Part shown: positions 11,263 to 22,389 of the stretch, in pieces
Numbering within the stretch: the stretch's first letter is position 1
Layout of the letters: every line of letters starts with the position of its first letter
Origin: Delphinus delphis
Lineage: Eukaryota > Chordata > Mammalia > Artiodactyla > Delphinidae
Assembly: GCF_949987515.2 (NCBI RefSeq)
Contig: NC_082689.1
Span: 12,205,501-12,269,500 of the forward strand
Direction of reading: 5' to 3'
DNA: 64,000 nt
Notes under the pieces: model-generated
Database searches by the model: none
What the model was told of the DNA's origin: nothing
The model's input: the letters and a program-made list of their open reading frames with translations, nothing else
Made by a program: the position numbers and the translations under genes

Positions 11263-13945
11263 ATGGTAATAGGAACATACATATCGATAATAACCTTGAA
11301 TGTAAATGCCCCAACCAAAAGACACAGACTGGCTGAATGGATACAAAAACAGGACCCATATATATGCTGTCACAAGAGACCCACTTCAGACCTAGGGACA
11401 CATACAGACTGAAAGTGAAGGGATGGAAAAAGATATCCCATGCAAATGGAAATCAAAAGAAAGCTGGAGCAGCAATACTCATATCAGATAAAATAGACTT
11501 TAAAATAAAGACTGTTACAAAAGATAAGGAAGGACACTACATAATGATCAAGGGATCAATCCAAGAAGAAGATATAACAATTATAAATGTTTATTCACCC
11601 AACATAAGAGCACCTAAATACATAAGGCAGATGCTAACAACCATGAAAGGGGAAACTGACAGTAACATAATAATAGTAGGAGAATTTAACACCCACTTTC
11701 ACCAATGGACAGATCATCCAAACAGAAAATAAATAAGGAAACACAAGTTTTAAAAGACACAATAGACCAGATAGATTTAATTGATATTTATAGAACAGTC
11801 CTCCTGAAACTGGCAGAACACACTTTCTTCTCAAGTACACACAGAACATTCTCCAGAATAGATCCCATCTTGGGTCACAAGTCAAGCCTTGGAAAATTTA
11901 AGAAAATTGAAATCATATAAAGCACCTTTTCTGACCACAACGCTATGAGATTGGAAGTCAATTACAGGAAAAAAACTGTAAAAACCACAGATATATGGAG
12001 GCTAAAGAGTGCACTACTAAATAACCAAGAGATCACTGAAGAAATCAAAGAAGAAATAAAAAAATACATAGAAACAAATGACAGTGAAAACAAAATGACC
12101 CAAAACCTATGGGACACACCAGAAGCAATTCTAAGAGGGAAGTATATAGCAATTCAATCTCACTTCAAGAAACAAGAAAAATCTCAGATAAACAATCTAA
12201 CCCTACACCTAAAGCAACTAGAGAAAGAAGAGCAAAGAAAACCCAGTCAGTAGAAGGAAAGAAATCACAAAGATCATAGCAGAAATAAATGAAATAGAAA
12301 CAAGGAAAGCAATAGTAAAGATCAATAAAACTAAAAGCTGGTTCCTTGAGAAGATGAACAAAATTGATAAACCCTTAACCAGAGTCATCAAGAAAAAAAG
12401 GGAGAGGACACAAATCAATAAAATTATAAATGAAAAAGGAGAAATCACAACTGACACTGCAGAAATACACAGGATTATAAGAGACTACTACAAATAACTA
12501 TATGCCAATAAAATGGACAACCACAAAGACATGGACAAATTCTTGGAAAGGAACAGATGTTCAAGAATGAACCAGGAAGAATTAGAAAATATAAACAGAC
12601 CTATCAAAAGCAATGAAATTGAAACTGTGATTAAAAATCTTCCAACAAACAAAAGTCCAGGACCAGATGGCTTCACAGGCGAATTCTATCAAATATTTCA
12701 AGAAGAGCTAACACCCATCCTTCTCAAACTCTTCCAAAAAATTGCAGAGGGAGGAACACTCCCAAATCCATTCTACGAAGCCACCATCACCCTGATACCA
12801 AAACCAGAAAAAGATACACATAAAAAGAAAATTATAGACCAATATCACTGATGGACATAGATGCAAAAATCCTGAACAAAATACTAGCAAACAGAATCCA
12901 ACGGCACAAAAGGATCATACACCATGATTAAGTGGGATTTATCCCAGGAATGCAAGGATTCTTAAATATACACAAATCAATCAATGTGATACAGCATATT
13001 AACAAATTAAGGAATAAAAACCATATGATAATCTCAATAGATGCAGAAAAAGCTTTTGAAAAAATTCAACACCCATTTATGATAAAAACTCTCCAGAAAA
13101 TGGGCATAGAGGGAACCTACCCCAACATAATAAAGGCCATATATGACAAACCCACAGCAAACATCATTCTCAATGTGAAAAACTGAAAGCATTCCCACTA
13201 AGATCAGGAACAAGACAAGGATGTCCACCCTTGCCACTCTTATTCAACATAGTTTTGGAAGTCCTAGCCATGGCAATCAGAGAAGAAAAAGAAATAAAGG
13301 AATACAAATTGGAAAAGAGGAAGTAAAACTGTCACTGTTTGTAGATGACATGATACTATACATAGAAAGTCTTAAAGATGTCATCAGAAAAATACTAGAA
13401 CTAATCAATGAATTTGGTAAGGTTGTAAGATACAAAATTAATGCACAGCAATCTCTTGCATTCCTATATGCTAATGATGAAAAATCTGAAAGAGAAATTA
13501 AAGAAACACTCCCATTTACCATTGCAACAAAAAGAATAAAATATCTAGGAATAAACCTACCTAAGGAGGTGAAAGACTTGTACTCAGAAAACTATAAAAC
13601 ACTGATAAAAGAAATCAAAGTTGACATAACCAGATGGAGAAATATACCATGTTTTTGGATCAGAAGAGTCAACATTGTGAAAATGACTATACTACCCAAA
13701 GCAATCTACAGAATCAATGTAATCCCTATCAAACTACCAATGGCATTCTTCACAGAATTAGAACAAAAAATTTTACAATTCTTTTGGAAGCACAAAAGAC
13801 CCCAAATAGCCAAAGCAATCTTGAGAAAGAAAGATGGAGCTGGAGGCCTCAGGCTCCCTGACTTCAAACTATACTACAAAGCTACAGTATTTAAAACAAT
13901 ATGGTACTAACACAAAAACAGAAATATAGATCAGTGGAATAGGAG

Positions 13946-13978
<33 letters not shown>

Positions 13979-15055
13979 TGGTCACCTAATTTATGGCAAA
14001 AGAGGCAAGAACATACAATTGAGAAAAGACAACCTCTTCCATAAGTGGTGCTGGGAAAACTGGACAGCTACATGTAAAAGAATGAAATTAGAACACTCCC
14101 TAACACCATACACAAAAATAAACTCCAAATGGATTAAAGACCTAAATGTAAGACCAAACACTATAAAACTCTTAGAGGAAAACATACCCAAAACACTCTT
14201 TGACATAAACCACAGCAAGATCTTTTTTGACCCACCTCCTAGAGTAATGGAAATAAAAACAAAAATAAACAAATGAGACCTAATTAAACTTCAAAGATTT
14301 TGCACAACAAAGGAAACCATAAACAAGACAAAAAGACAACCCTTGGAATGGGAGAAAATATTTGCAAATGAAACAATGGACAAAGATTAATCTCCAAAAT
14401 ATACAAACAGCTCATGGAGCTCAATATCAAAAAAACAAACAATTCAACTAAAAAATGGACAGAAGACCTAAATAGAAATTTCACCAAAGAAGACATACAG
14501 ATGGCCAAGAGGCACAAGAAAAGATGTTCAACATCACTAATTATTAGAGAAATGCAAATCAAAACTACAATGAGGTATCCGGTCAGAATGGCCATTAACA
14601 AAAAATCTAGAAACAATAAATGCTGGAAAGGGTGTTGTGAAAAAGGAACCCTCCTGCACTGTTGGTGGGAATGTAAATTGATACAGCCACTATGGAGAAC
14701 AGTATGGATGTTTCTTAAAATACTAAAAGTAGAACTACCATATGACCCAGCAATCCCACTACTGGGTATATACCCTGAGAAAACCATAATTCAAAAAGAG
14801 ACGTGAACCCCAATGTTCATTGCAGCATTATTTACAATAGTCAGGACGTGGAACCAACCTAAATGTCCATTGACAGATGAATGGGTAAAGAAGATGTGGC
14901 ATATATATACAATGGAATATTACTCAGCCATAAAAAGAAATGAAACTGAGTTATTTGTAGTGAGGTGGATGGACCTAGAGTCTGTCATACAGAGTGAAGT
15001 AAGTCAGAAAAAGAAAAACAAATACCGTATACTAACACATATATATGGAATCTAA
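11263..15055 (+). pseudogene. L1 ORF2 remnant (endonuclease and reverse transcriptase)
   Basis: ORF2 nicks target DNA and reverse transcribes the L1 RNA. Domains in order: an APE-type endonuclease from the ATG at 11263, with 'LNVN' and the 'QETHF' catalytic segment near 11370; the RT start with 'NKSPGPDGF' near 12650; RT motif A '[10 protein letters not shown]' near 13030; motif C at 13338-13349, which reads FVDD instead of the usual FADD; and a cysteine-rich C-terminal segment with C-x3-C-x7-H-x4-C spacing near 14620-14690. Breaks: an in-frame gap of about 12 bases near 11308, single-base losses near 11366, 11690 and 13165, nonsense changes near 11918, 12930, 13908 and 14274, and a (GATA)7 array at 13951-13978 replacing coding sequence. 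The stop is at 15053-15055. Confidence 0.92.
13951..13978 (+). repeat. (GATA)7 microsatellite inside L1 ORF2
   Basis: Seven perfect GATA units. They stand where related L1 copies have ordinary coding sequence between the 'gtggaat' and 'tatggtcacc' segments, so the array arose after insertion or was already in the source copy. Confidence 0.95.
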
Positions 15056-15130
15056 AAAAAAATGGTACTGATGAACCTAGAGGCAGGGCAGGAATAAAGA
15101 CATAGACATAGAGAATGGACTTGAGGACAT

Positions 15131-15156
15131 GGGGGGGTGGGAGGGGGAAGCTGGGG
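15131..15156 (+). repeat. G-rich tract in L1 3' UTR (G-quadruplex-capable)
   Basis: Four runs of at least three G (G7, G3, G5, G4) with loops of one to five bases lie in the 3' UTR. G-rich polypurine tracts are a known feature of mammalian L1 3' UTRs; folding here is inferred from the pattern. Confidence 0.75.
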
Positions 15157-15628
15157 TGAAGTGAGAGTAGCATTGACATAGATACACTACCAAATGTAAA
15201 ATAGTTAGCTAGTGGGAAGCAGCAGCATAGCACAGGGAGAACAGCTCAGTGCTTTGGGATGACCTAGAGACGTGGGATAGGGAGGGTAGGAGGGAGGCTC
15301 AAGAGGGAGGGTATATGGGGACATACGTAAGCATATGGCTGATTTCACTTTGTTGTACAACAGAAACTGACACAATATTGTGAATCAATTATCCTCCAAT
15401 TAAGATCTATTATAAAAAAAGAAATAAACATCAAGCATATATTGTATAACACTGGGAAATATAGCAATTATTTTCTAATAACTTTAAATGGAGTATAATC
15501 TGTCAAAATATTGAATCACTATGTTGTACACCTGAAACTAATATAATATTATAAATCAACTATACTTCAATTTAAAAAAAGTGTCCTGTTTGGGTGATAA
15601 ATTGTAAAGTCAACTTAGTTCAGCAGTA

Positions 15629-15700
15629 TCTATGTCCTCGGCTCTGTGCTAAGTATTTGATATGTGTTATCTCAGTTAATCCTAAACAAGTAAGGAGGCA
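15629..15700 (-). repeat. MIR fragment, antisense
   Basis: 'ctctgtgctaagtatttgat' followed by 'gtgttatctcagttaatcct' matches the reverse complement of the MIR 3' half. Confidence 0.7.
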
Positions 15701-15869
15701 AACAAACCTGTATGACTTCTGCCACCGTCTTTAACAGCTGTATCAGACTCATCTTCCACAGCGATTCGATGGGTCAAGAGCTCAGTACATTCTCTGCTGC
15801 TTTTCTCTTTAGGACAGTTGTCAACTTGTTGGCTGCACAATGAAAAGAGGCTAAGAAGAAACAGTGGTT

Positions 15870-16866
15870 CAGGGTTTTAACATATACATTACATACAGGA
15901 AAGTACAAAAATATGCAGGTAGTACATAGAGTTCAATAAATTTTCACAAAATAAACATCCATGTAACTGCTGCCCCTGCCAAGAAACAACAGTTCCAGAA
16001 TCCTAGGAGGTGTCCATGTACTTCTTCTTGGGCATTGCTCAGCAAAATAGTAGCCATTTTTCTGAGTTTTCTAAATGTTAGTTTTAATTGTTTTTGGACT
16101 GTCCAAAACTTTTGGACTGTCCAAAACAAAACTGTCCAAAATTTTTTCATTCAATTTTATTTTGTGAGATTCATCCATGTTGTTCTTTGAAGTAGTAGCT
16201 TGCTTATTTCCATTGCTGTAGGCTATTGAATGAATGTAGGCTATTCCATTGAATGAATGGAACATAATTTATGTGATCCTACTACTATTTGATGGATATT
16301 GTTTCCAGTGTTTGGCTATTATGAATAGTGCTGCTATGAACACAGTTTTGTTGAATATATGCCTAGTGTAGAATAAGACTGTACAGTATGTACTGTATTG
16401 TCCTCTGTTAGTAGCTTTTCCAAGGGGATTGTAGCAGTATACCTTCCCCACTCCCAACATAAGGTATAAGGCACCTTTCTTTTAGTTTGTTCTTCAGGTA
16501 GAAATCCTGAAAGTGAAAACAGAGTATAAAATTATAGTATTTAGTTGTTACTAAATCGAAATTGGAAATTCAAACTACAGATTATTATTCTGGAACACTA
16601 AATAACTTATCTGAGGGCTGTGGGAAGGAAATAATTTCCTAGAGGGCCAATTTTTCAGATATTCCAACATATTAGGAATTTAGCCACTTAATCAGAGAGC
16701 TTATACCTGATTTCACCATACATCTGAGAGTGAAAAGTGATATCTCAGTGCCATTTATATTTGCATTTATTTGATTTTTAGTGAGGTTGATGACTTTTCA
16801 AAGGGTTTATATTTCTTTATTTGGGAATTGCCTGTTCATGAGTTTTGCTCTTTTTTTGTTGTTGGC
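15870..16866 (-). repeat. Old L1M fragment, antisense, left part
   Basis: Reverse complement of an L1M 3' region: 'tttcacaaaataaacatcca', 'gtgagattcatccatgttgtt', 'ggctattatgaatagtgctg', and then near 16740-16860 the ORF2 C-terminal segment ending 'gaattgcctgttcatgag'. The part at about 16370-16735 is too diverged to align. The continuation is found at 18220-18390, beyond the MLT1 insertion. Confidence 0.72.
16092..16126. repeat. Tandem pair of perfect palindromes
   Basis: The 17-mer ttttggactgtccaaaa (8-base arms around one T) occurs at 16092-16108 and again at 16110-16126, period 18, with a third half copy (actgtccaaaa) at 16131-16141. Confidence 0.9.
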
Positions 16867-16973
16867 TGTATGTAGCGAATTCAATAGTTGCCCTCCACAC
16901 CCCCAAATACATGTCCATGTTCTAACCTCTAGGACCTACGAATGTGAATTTATTTGAAGATAGGGTTGTTGTA

Positions 16974-17867
16974 TTGGTCCCACCTTACTGACAGTGATGC
17001 TCTTGGCTAGGAATGCCTGAGGCACCTGTCCAAAGCCAGGGCCGTATTACTCCTATGAAGCCCCCACAGACATTTCCCCATTGGAGCCAAAGTTGTGGCT
17101 GGGCTGGGTTCTTATTATGATTGCAGGAAGCACTGAGGAAATAAAATCAGAGGATTTGGAGGAACAAGGTTTATTCCTCATAGGTCCTGGACTATATACA
17201 TGTCATGAGGATGTGAGGAGACAGAGAAGAAGACAGAGAGAGGGAACCTGGGGCTCTGCCTTTATTAGAGTCCAAAGGTGGGGTGTCTGGGATTTTATGG
17301 GGTCACTCATTATTGGCTAATTTGAAGCTGAAGAATGGGAATTAAGATGGGGAAGAGTGGAGGCAGACTCACTCAAGCTGTCAGTTATCTAGTTTGAGCT
17401 TCATGGGTGTGGGTGGCCTAGTTCTTTATCTGGTTGTTTTGCTAGTAGCTGTGTCATACAGCTGGCAAGATGTTTATTTAAAATGGGTGTCTTTTGAAAT
17501 GGATGCCTTGGCAATCAAAACCTTACAAGGTCAGGGGCTTCCCTGGTGGCGCAGTGGTTGAGAATCTGCCTGCCAATGCATGGGACACGGGTTCGAGCCC
17601 TGGTCTGGGAAGATCCCACATGCCGCGGAGCAACTGGGTCCATGAGCCACAACTACTGAGCCTGCGCTTCTGGAGCCTGTGCTCCGCAACAAGAGAGGCC
17701 GCGATAGTGAGAGGCCCGTGCACCGCGATGAAGAGTGGCCCCTGCTTCCCGCAACTAGAGAAAGCCCTCGCACAGAAACGAAGACCCAACACAGCCAAAA
17801 ATAAATAAATAAATAATTAAAAAAAAAAAAAAAAAAACCTTACAAGGTCAGGCACTTACATTACGAA
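16974..17867 (-). mobile_element. Candidate ERV-type solo LTR, antisense, containing a SINE
   Basis: Once the SINE is removed, about 575 bases remain that break the MLT1 sequence. On the minus strand they show an LTR-like layout: an AATAAA signal (17261-17266 on the plus strand as tttatt) followed by a pyrimidine-rich stretch. The left end begins tg; the right end and the target duplication are not resolved, with 'agggt' and 'aaggt' as possible decayed flanks. No coding sequence is present. It could instead be an unrelated unique insertion. Confidence 0.45.
17521..17851 (+). mobile_element. CHR-2-like SINE with 14-base target duplications
   Basis: The body is 17535-17837, starting gggcttccctggtggcgc, with an intact A box (tggcgcagtgg) and B box (ggttcgagccc), and an A-rich tail of (aaat)n plus A18. 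The duplication ccttacaaggtcag is at 17521-17534 and 17838-17851, with no mismatch. Low divergence and perfect duplications make this one of the youngest insertions in the window. Confidence 0.96.
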
Positions 17868-18219
17868 GGTCTTTGCAATTGCAATTGGGGTCTCAAGATG
17901 AGATCATCCGGAGTTAACTGGTGGGCCCTAAATGTTATGACAATGGAGATGTAAGAGTAGATGGCACAGACATAGAGGATAAGGCCACATGAAGATGGAG
18001 GCAAAGACTGGAGTTTGCAGCCACAAACCAAGGGACTCCTGGAGCCACCAGAAGCTGGGAGAGGAAAAAAAGGATGCTTCCCTGCAGCCTTTAGCGGGAA
18101 TGTGGCATTGTGACACCTCGATTTTGGACTTCTGGCCTCTGGGACTATGAAAGAATAAATATGTGCTGTTTTAAGTCACATGGTAATTTGTTATGGCAGT
18201 TCTAGGAAGCTAATGTGGT

Positions 18220-18390
18220 GTATTTACAGATTTCTTTTTAAACTGAGCACAATTTGTATATTAAGACTATTAACCATTTTCCTATTATGCATATGACAAA
18301 TATTTTGCCCTTAATTTTTTACTTGAAAAATCTTGTTTAGGGTTGTATTTTTTTATAGAAACTTTAGCTTTTTTCCCTGTAGTAATCTTT
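18220..18390 (-). repeat. Old L1M fragment, antisense, right part
   Basis: 'tatgcatatgacaaatattttgc' and the following 'aaaaatcttgtttaggg' continue, in L1 antisense order, from the point where the left part (15870-16866) stops. Confidence 0.62.
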
Positions 18391-18391
18391 T

Positions 18392-18720
18392 TGTTTGCTT
18401 GTAATTAATAAACTTTATTTTTAGAGTACTTTTAGGTTCACAGCAAAATTGAGTGGAAAGTACAGACAGTTCCTATATAGCACTGTCCCCAAACGAGCAC
18501 AGCTTCCCTCACTATCGACATCCCACATCACAGCAGTACCTATGGAAGAACCTACGTGGACAAACCATTATCACCCAGAGTCCATAGTTTACATTAGGGC
18601 TCCCTCTTGGTATTGCACGTTCAATGGGTTTTTGACAAATGTATCATACAGGGTAGTTTCATTGGCCTAAAAATCCTTTGTGCTCCCCTCCCTTATTCAT
18701 CCCTCCCTCCCTTGATATCT
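18392..18720 (-). repeat. L1M 3' end fragment, antisense
   Basis: Reverse complement of an old L1 3' UTR with 'ttttaggttcacagcaaaat', 'ccatagtttacattagggct' and 'catacagggtagtttcattg' in order. Confidence 0.78.
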
Positions 18721-19096
18721 ACATCAGGTGAAACTAACTCTTTGAATGTAGCCATTGCTTCTTAAACTTTGACCTATATGCCCATGTCAAAGGTAACCGT
18801 GGAGGCCAAAAGCCTGCTGGAAACGGGGACAATTCACCTGAGATGGGAATAGACTGACCCTAACACTCATCCATTTTGTGAAGTGAGGATGTTGGGTATT
18901 GTTGGACAAAGTGGATTACTTGAGCCTAGGCTTTGCTTTGCTCCCATATAACTTGTCCTCTTCTCATTCTTGGCAGTCTGGTACCTGGAGTGAATGTAGG
19001 CTTGTGTTCGATGCTAAAGTTTTTTAGTAGACTTACACTCATTGTTCACCAAAAAGGTCTTCTATGTGTTTTCCTTCCTTTTCACTTGAAAGAATC
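18721..19096. other. Unassigned sequence
   Basis: No gene or nameable repeat. Confidence 0.4.
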
Positions 19097-19341
19097 TAAT
19101 TAAGGTAACTTTTAAAACAAGTTGAAGTAGAGTTGATTTACAATATTATATTAGTTTCAGATGTACAATGTAGTGATTCAATATTTATAGATTCTGCTCC
19201 ATTTAAAGTTAAGAACTCTTAGCTGTATTCCCTGTGCTGTATGATAGATTATTGTTGCTTATTTATTTTATACTTAGTAGTTTGTACCTCTTAATCCCCT
19301 ACCTCTATTTTGCCCCTCACCCCTTAATTAAAATACTTTTA
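19097..19341 (-). mobile_element. L1 3' end insertion, antisense, with decayed duplications
   Basis: The body at 19113-19325 reads as an antisense L1 3' UTR: 'gagttgatttacaatattat', 'ctgtattccctgtgctgtat' and 'cttaatcccctacctc'. The flanks taattaaggtaactttt (from 19097) and taattaaaatactttt (19326-19341) are alike with several differences and probably represent the target duplication. Confidence 0.75.
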
Positions 19342-20070
19342 TAATACAATTTATTGACTGGAAAGTGCTTATTTGTTACTCTTGGCTTTCTAAAGTTTTC
19401 CACCTGTATATCTGGGCTTATGCTTCCAGGTGAATTTTGAATGATGTTGTTAAGTTCCCATTTTCCACCCTTATTTCCACAATCAAAAATTCCTAATTTT
19501 TATTTGGAATTTTAATTTTTATATTTACAGTTTAATTGGAAGAGAATTGACACCCTTAGAATATTGGAACTTCCTACACAGGAAGACTCATTCATGACAC
19601 AAGTCCTCATGTATCAAAGTATTTTGAGTCCACGAGTAAAGTTCTAAAGTTTTTTTTTTTTTTAATGTGGGCCTTTAAGACTTATATTTAACTTTATTTA
19701 AAAATATCTAAAATGTTTGTATTTAGAAGAAGATCATCTAATTTTTTAGGTGATATTAATTTTGCTTTATTTGTTTTGTGCTGATTCTACTGCACAGAAT
19801 GATAATTTTGTTTCTTCCCTTTAAATATGATACACCTTGTTTCACTACAAGGCTAATTGTGTTAGCTAGTCCTTCCATAAATAAATTTATAATGGAACAA
19901 ATACATCGTGTTTCAGCATTAGATATGCCCTTATACCCAACTCTTATAACCAAGACGTATTCTTCCTCTGAGTTTCAGATGTTATTCTGTTATAGTAGTT
20001 TCATATTTTTCTTTTCCCTTTGTCTTTTATCTGATACGTTTACAATGCAGGGCTATTTGCTGTAGAAAGA
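19342..20070 (-). repeat. Old L1M ORF2 region, antisense
   Basis: The text 'tttaattggaagagaattgacac' and onward follows the antisense ORF2 RT region of old L1 copies in order, with many changes. No frame is open over a useful length. Confidence 0.55.
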
Positions 20071-21124
20071 GTGGGTTATTTGTCCTTGTATTATACCTGC
20101 CCTCCACTGTGCTATGTGGTGACCTAATAGCTTTCTCAGATTTTCAGATCAGGGGCAGGCTGTTTTGAGCAGGACCTCATTTCTAGAATTTGGAGTTTTT
20201 GTGTACTTCTACTCTACTGTGGTTGTATCTTCTCTACCTCACTATTTTTAGTAGTAATAATAAATATAAAACAAAAAAATACTATACCCAGTACTGCTCC
20301 AAAGTCTTGTGCATCCCTGCCTCATGCAAAGTGTGCTCTGCCTGCTGTCAGCACCGCCTGTGCCTGGAAGTCAATGTTGGCCTCTTAGAGCAATTCCCAG
20401 GGGTCCTAGTGCCATCTGCCTATTCTCTGCTAAGTAGGGGCTCTGCAACTCTGAATCTGGGCAGCAGTGGTGTGAGAGGTGCAAAGCCTCTTTGTCAGGC
20501 AGTCTTTCTTCATTTACCAAGCCATGTGTTTAAGCCTTGATAAATGTTTCACAATCCAGATCCAACTCCTCTATAATTAATGCCAATTCCTCCTAGATTC
20601 TGTTTTTAGGTTGACGATCAATCATAGTTTTTTGGTGAGTTGTCAGTGTGTCCTTTTTTGCAAGTGTTCATTTGTATTTAATGAGAAGTTGGGGGCAGCT
20701 ATGCTGGGAACTTCTTGCCATTCATCATTGTGAACTTGTCTAATGTATGTTTACTCCTAAAGATACCTGTTTATATTTAACTTACCCTGATCGAATTTTA
20801 TAGGTTGTTTGGTCAAAACATGTTGGTTGTGTTTCAAAATCTTGTACTCTGATCTCTTTGAAAAGTTTTCAGAATCATGCTGAGTCATTTACAAGAGGCA
20901 TTCTGGAGTTGGTTAATTAATTACAAATAGTTTAAATAAAATCTCTCATTAGAATAAAAGATGGGTACAACGGATAAGGCAACAATGGTTAAAGAAGAAG
21001 GAGCAAGTTCAAAAATGTCTCCCAGTTACCAAGCCATTTTTCTCCTTTATAATGCTTATCACTATTGTGATTAAATTATTATGTAATTAGTTGTTGAATG
21101 TCTTTTTAATGCAAATTTGATAAG
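20071..21124. other. Unassigned sequence
   Basis: A mildly GC-richer patch (20290-20530) has a 116-codon open frame with no recognisable domain. It may be the decayed 5' part of the neighbouring L1. Confidence 0.35.
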
Positions 21125-21212
21125 GATTGTTGCTTTCACTGCTGTATCACCAGAATATAGAATTTTGCACACATAGTAAGTGCTCAAAAATAAATACCAG
21201 ATGAATGAATAA
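21125..21212 (+). repeat. L2 3' end fragment, sense
   Basis: 'cactgctgtatcaccag', 'cacatagtaagtgctcaa' and 'gatgaatgaataagg' are in L2 3' terminal order. Confidence 0.72.
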
Positions 21213-22389
21213 GGTTACCACTGTCCTAATTCACTCCCATGCCACACCCAGGAAGGCATTCCTGCCTCAGAAGAAACAGTAATATTTAGTAGGAACTAAT
21301 CGTTTTGACAAATTCTAACCAGATGAATGAGTCATGGCTGACAATTCTGTAATACTGCAAAGAAATGCATTTTGGGGCTTGAACCCTGGGATGAAAAATG
21401 CTAAGACAGAGGTGACCAAGGGGAATGATCACAATTAGTCTTATATTTCTTTAAAAAAAGTAAAACAACCCCTCCAAACAGCAATAAAAAAATGAGTCTA
21501 CCCTCAAAAATGTTTGTAAATGTAGTTTAAAAAAATTACAAATTACTTAAAACAATAGTATTAACCTCCCATATATGTTTGCACGTCTTTTGGATTCACA
21601 GATTTTTGGACAGTGATTTTCAGAAATATAAAGTGATTGCATGATCTTTCCAAACATTCTCAAATTATGGTCTAATGTCTTAAATCATAAGAAGTACCTC
21701 TAGTCACTAAAGTAAGCATCTCCATTTGGCTTGATGTATGTTTAGTCTATTTCTTCTTGGCAAAAGTATTTTAGCCTAAGTGTCCGATCATAAAGCTGAC
21801 AAAATGTTTTCTTTCCTACCCATTTGTGTGGTCTTGTTTAATAAAAATTATCTATAAAAAAACTAAGTAGGATTTGTTCAGAGGAAAAATATATAGCTAT
21901 ATAATCAGTTTACTTGGTATTAAGAATAATCCATGAAAGGTAGGTGAATTCTAAGTGAGAAAAAGTAAGAGACCATTTCTTGCTATCACCCTCTGTTTCA
22001 GCTATTTAATTACAAGTTTGCCTTATTTCATTAGAGAAAGTGAAAATCTCTCAATGAAAAGGAAATAATTTTAATTTTTGTGAATAATTTAATTTATAAT
22101 ACATTACCACTTTTGCTCTCACCATTTAATAATACATAGGCATGGATTTGTTTCTACTTTTGTCTTTTTTGAAAACTTGAACAGGAAATTCTGCATTCCC
22201 ATAACATTATTCTTACAATACTAATATATAGGTACTTGGGATGAAAAATAATCTTAATTCAGAAAGTATGTGTTGAAATTTTTTGTGCTTATAATATGCT
22301 GTTGAAGCAGTCTAAAGACCTTACAACATAAATGATGAGATATATTCACGTGCAATAATTATATGTCTCACAAAGCAGCATGTGACTAG
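21213..22389. other. Unassigned AT-rich sequence
   Basis: No gene or nameable repeat. A consensus AP-1 site (tgagtca, near 21328) sits among other motif-like words at 21290-21430. Confidence 0.35.

Larger units (their letters stand above)
8952..15416 (+). mobile_element. Full-length cetacean-type L1, inactive
   Basis: The element runs from its 5' end (gtggaggggcggagtcaag) to a short A tail and is about 6.5 kb long. The target duplication aaaagaaataa is at 8941-8951 and again at 15417-15427. Parts in order: GC-rich 5' UTR (8952 to about 10300), ORF1 (about 10301-11204), a short spacer, ORF2 (11263-15055) and a 3' UTR with a G-rich tract (15056-15405). It carries many stop codons and frameshifts, so it cannot move on its own. 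It lies inside an older L1 in the same orientation. Confidence 0.95.
7822..15581 (+). mobile_element. Old 5'-truncated L1, interrupted by a younger L1
   Basis: Two blocks, 7822-8951 and 15428-15581, are the two halves of one L1 3' portion (end of ORF2, 3' UTR and A tail). The 10-base sequence tgtcctgttt precedes the first block (7812-7821) and follows the A tail of the second (15582-15591), so both blocks entered together. The first block begins at the 'gctggataactacatgt' point of ORF2, so the copy is strongly 5' truncated. Near 8352 about 70-90 bases are missing compared with its relatives, which removes the cysteine-rich segment. A 167-codon open remnant (8218-8721) is a by-product of this deletion. 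Confidence 0.9.
16867..18219 (+). mobile_element. MLT1-type LTR, sense, interrupted by later insertions
   Basis: The left part, 16867 to about 16973, starts TGTATGTAGCG and runs to 'tttatttgaagataggg'. The right part, from about 17868 to 18219, resumes at 'gtctttgcaattgc' and carries 'gggccctaaatg', 'ggccacatgaagatggagg', 'cagaagctgggagag', 'cacctcgattttggacttctg', 'gaataaa' and 'ttgttatggcagttctagg'. This is the same order as in the intact MLT1 copy at 3428-3855. The gap holds a candidate LTR and a CHR-2 SINE. The element itself interrupts an older antisense L1. Confidence 0.8.

Noticed and set aside
13221..13910. 229-codon open frame, the longest in the window
   Set aside because: It is the reverse transcriptase part of the inner L1 ORF2, ending in a nonsense change; not a host gene.
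17535..17620. tRNA-like A and B boxes as a possible tRNA gene
   Set aside because: The body continues into the SINE tail with target duplications and no cloverleaf with a usable anticodon arm; this is a SINE head.
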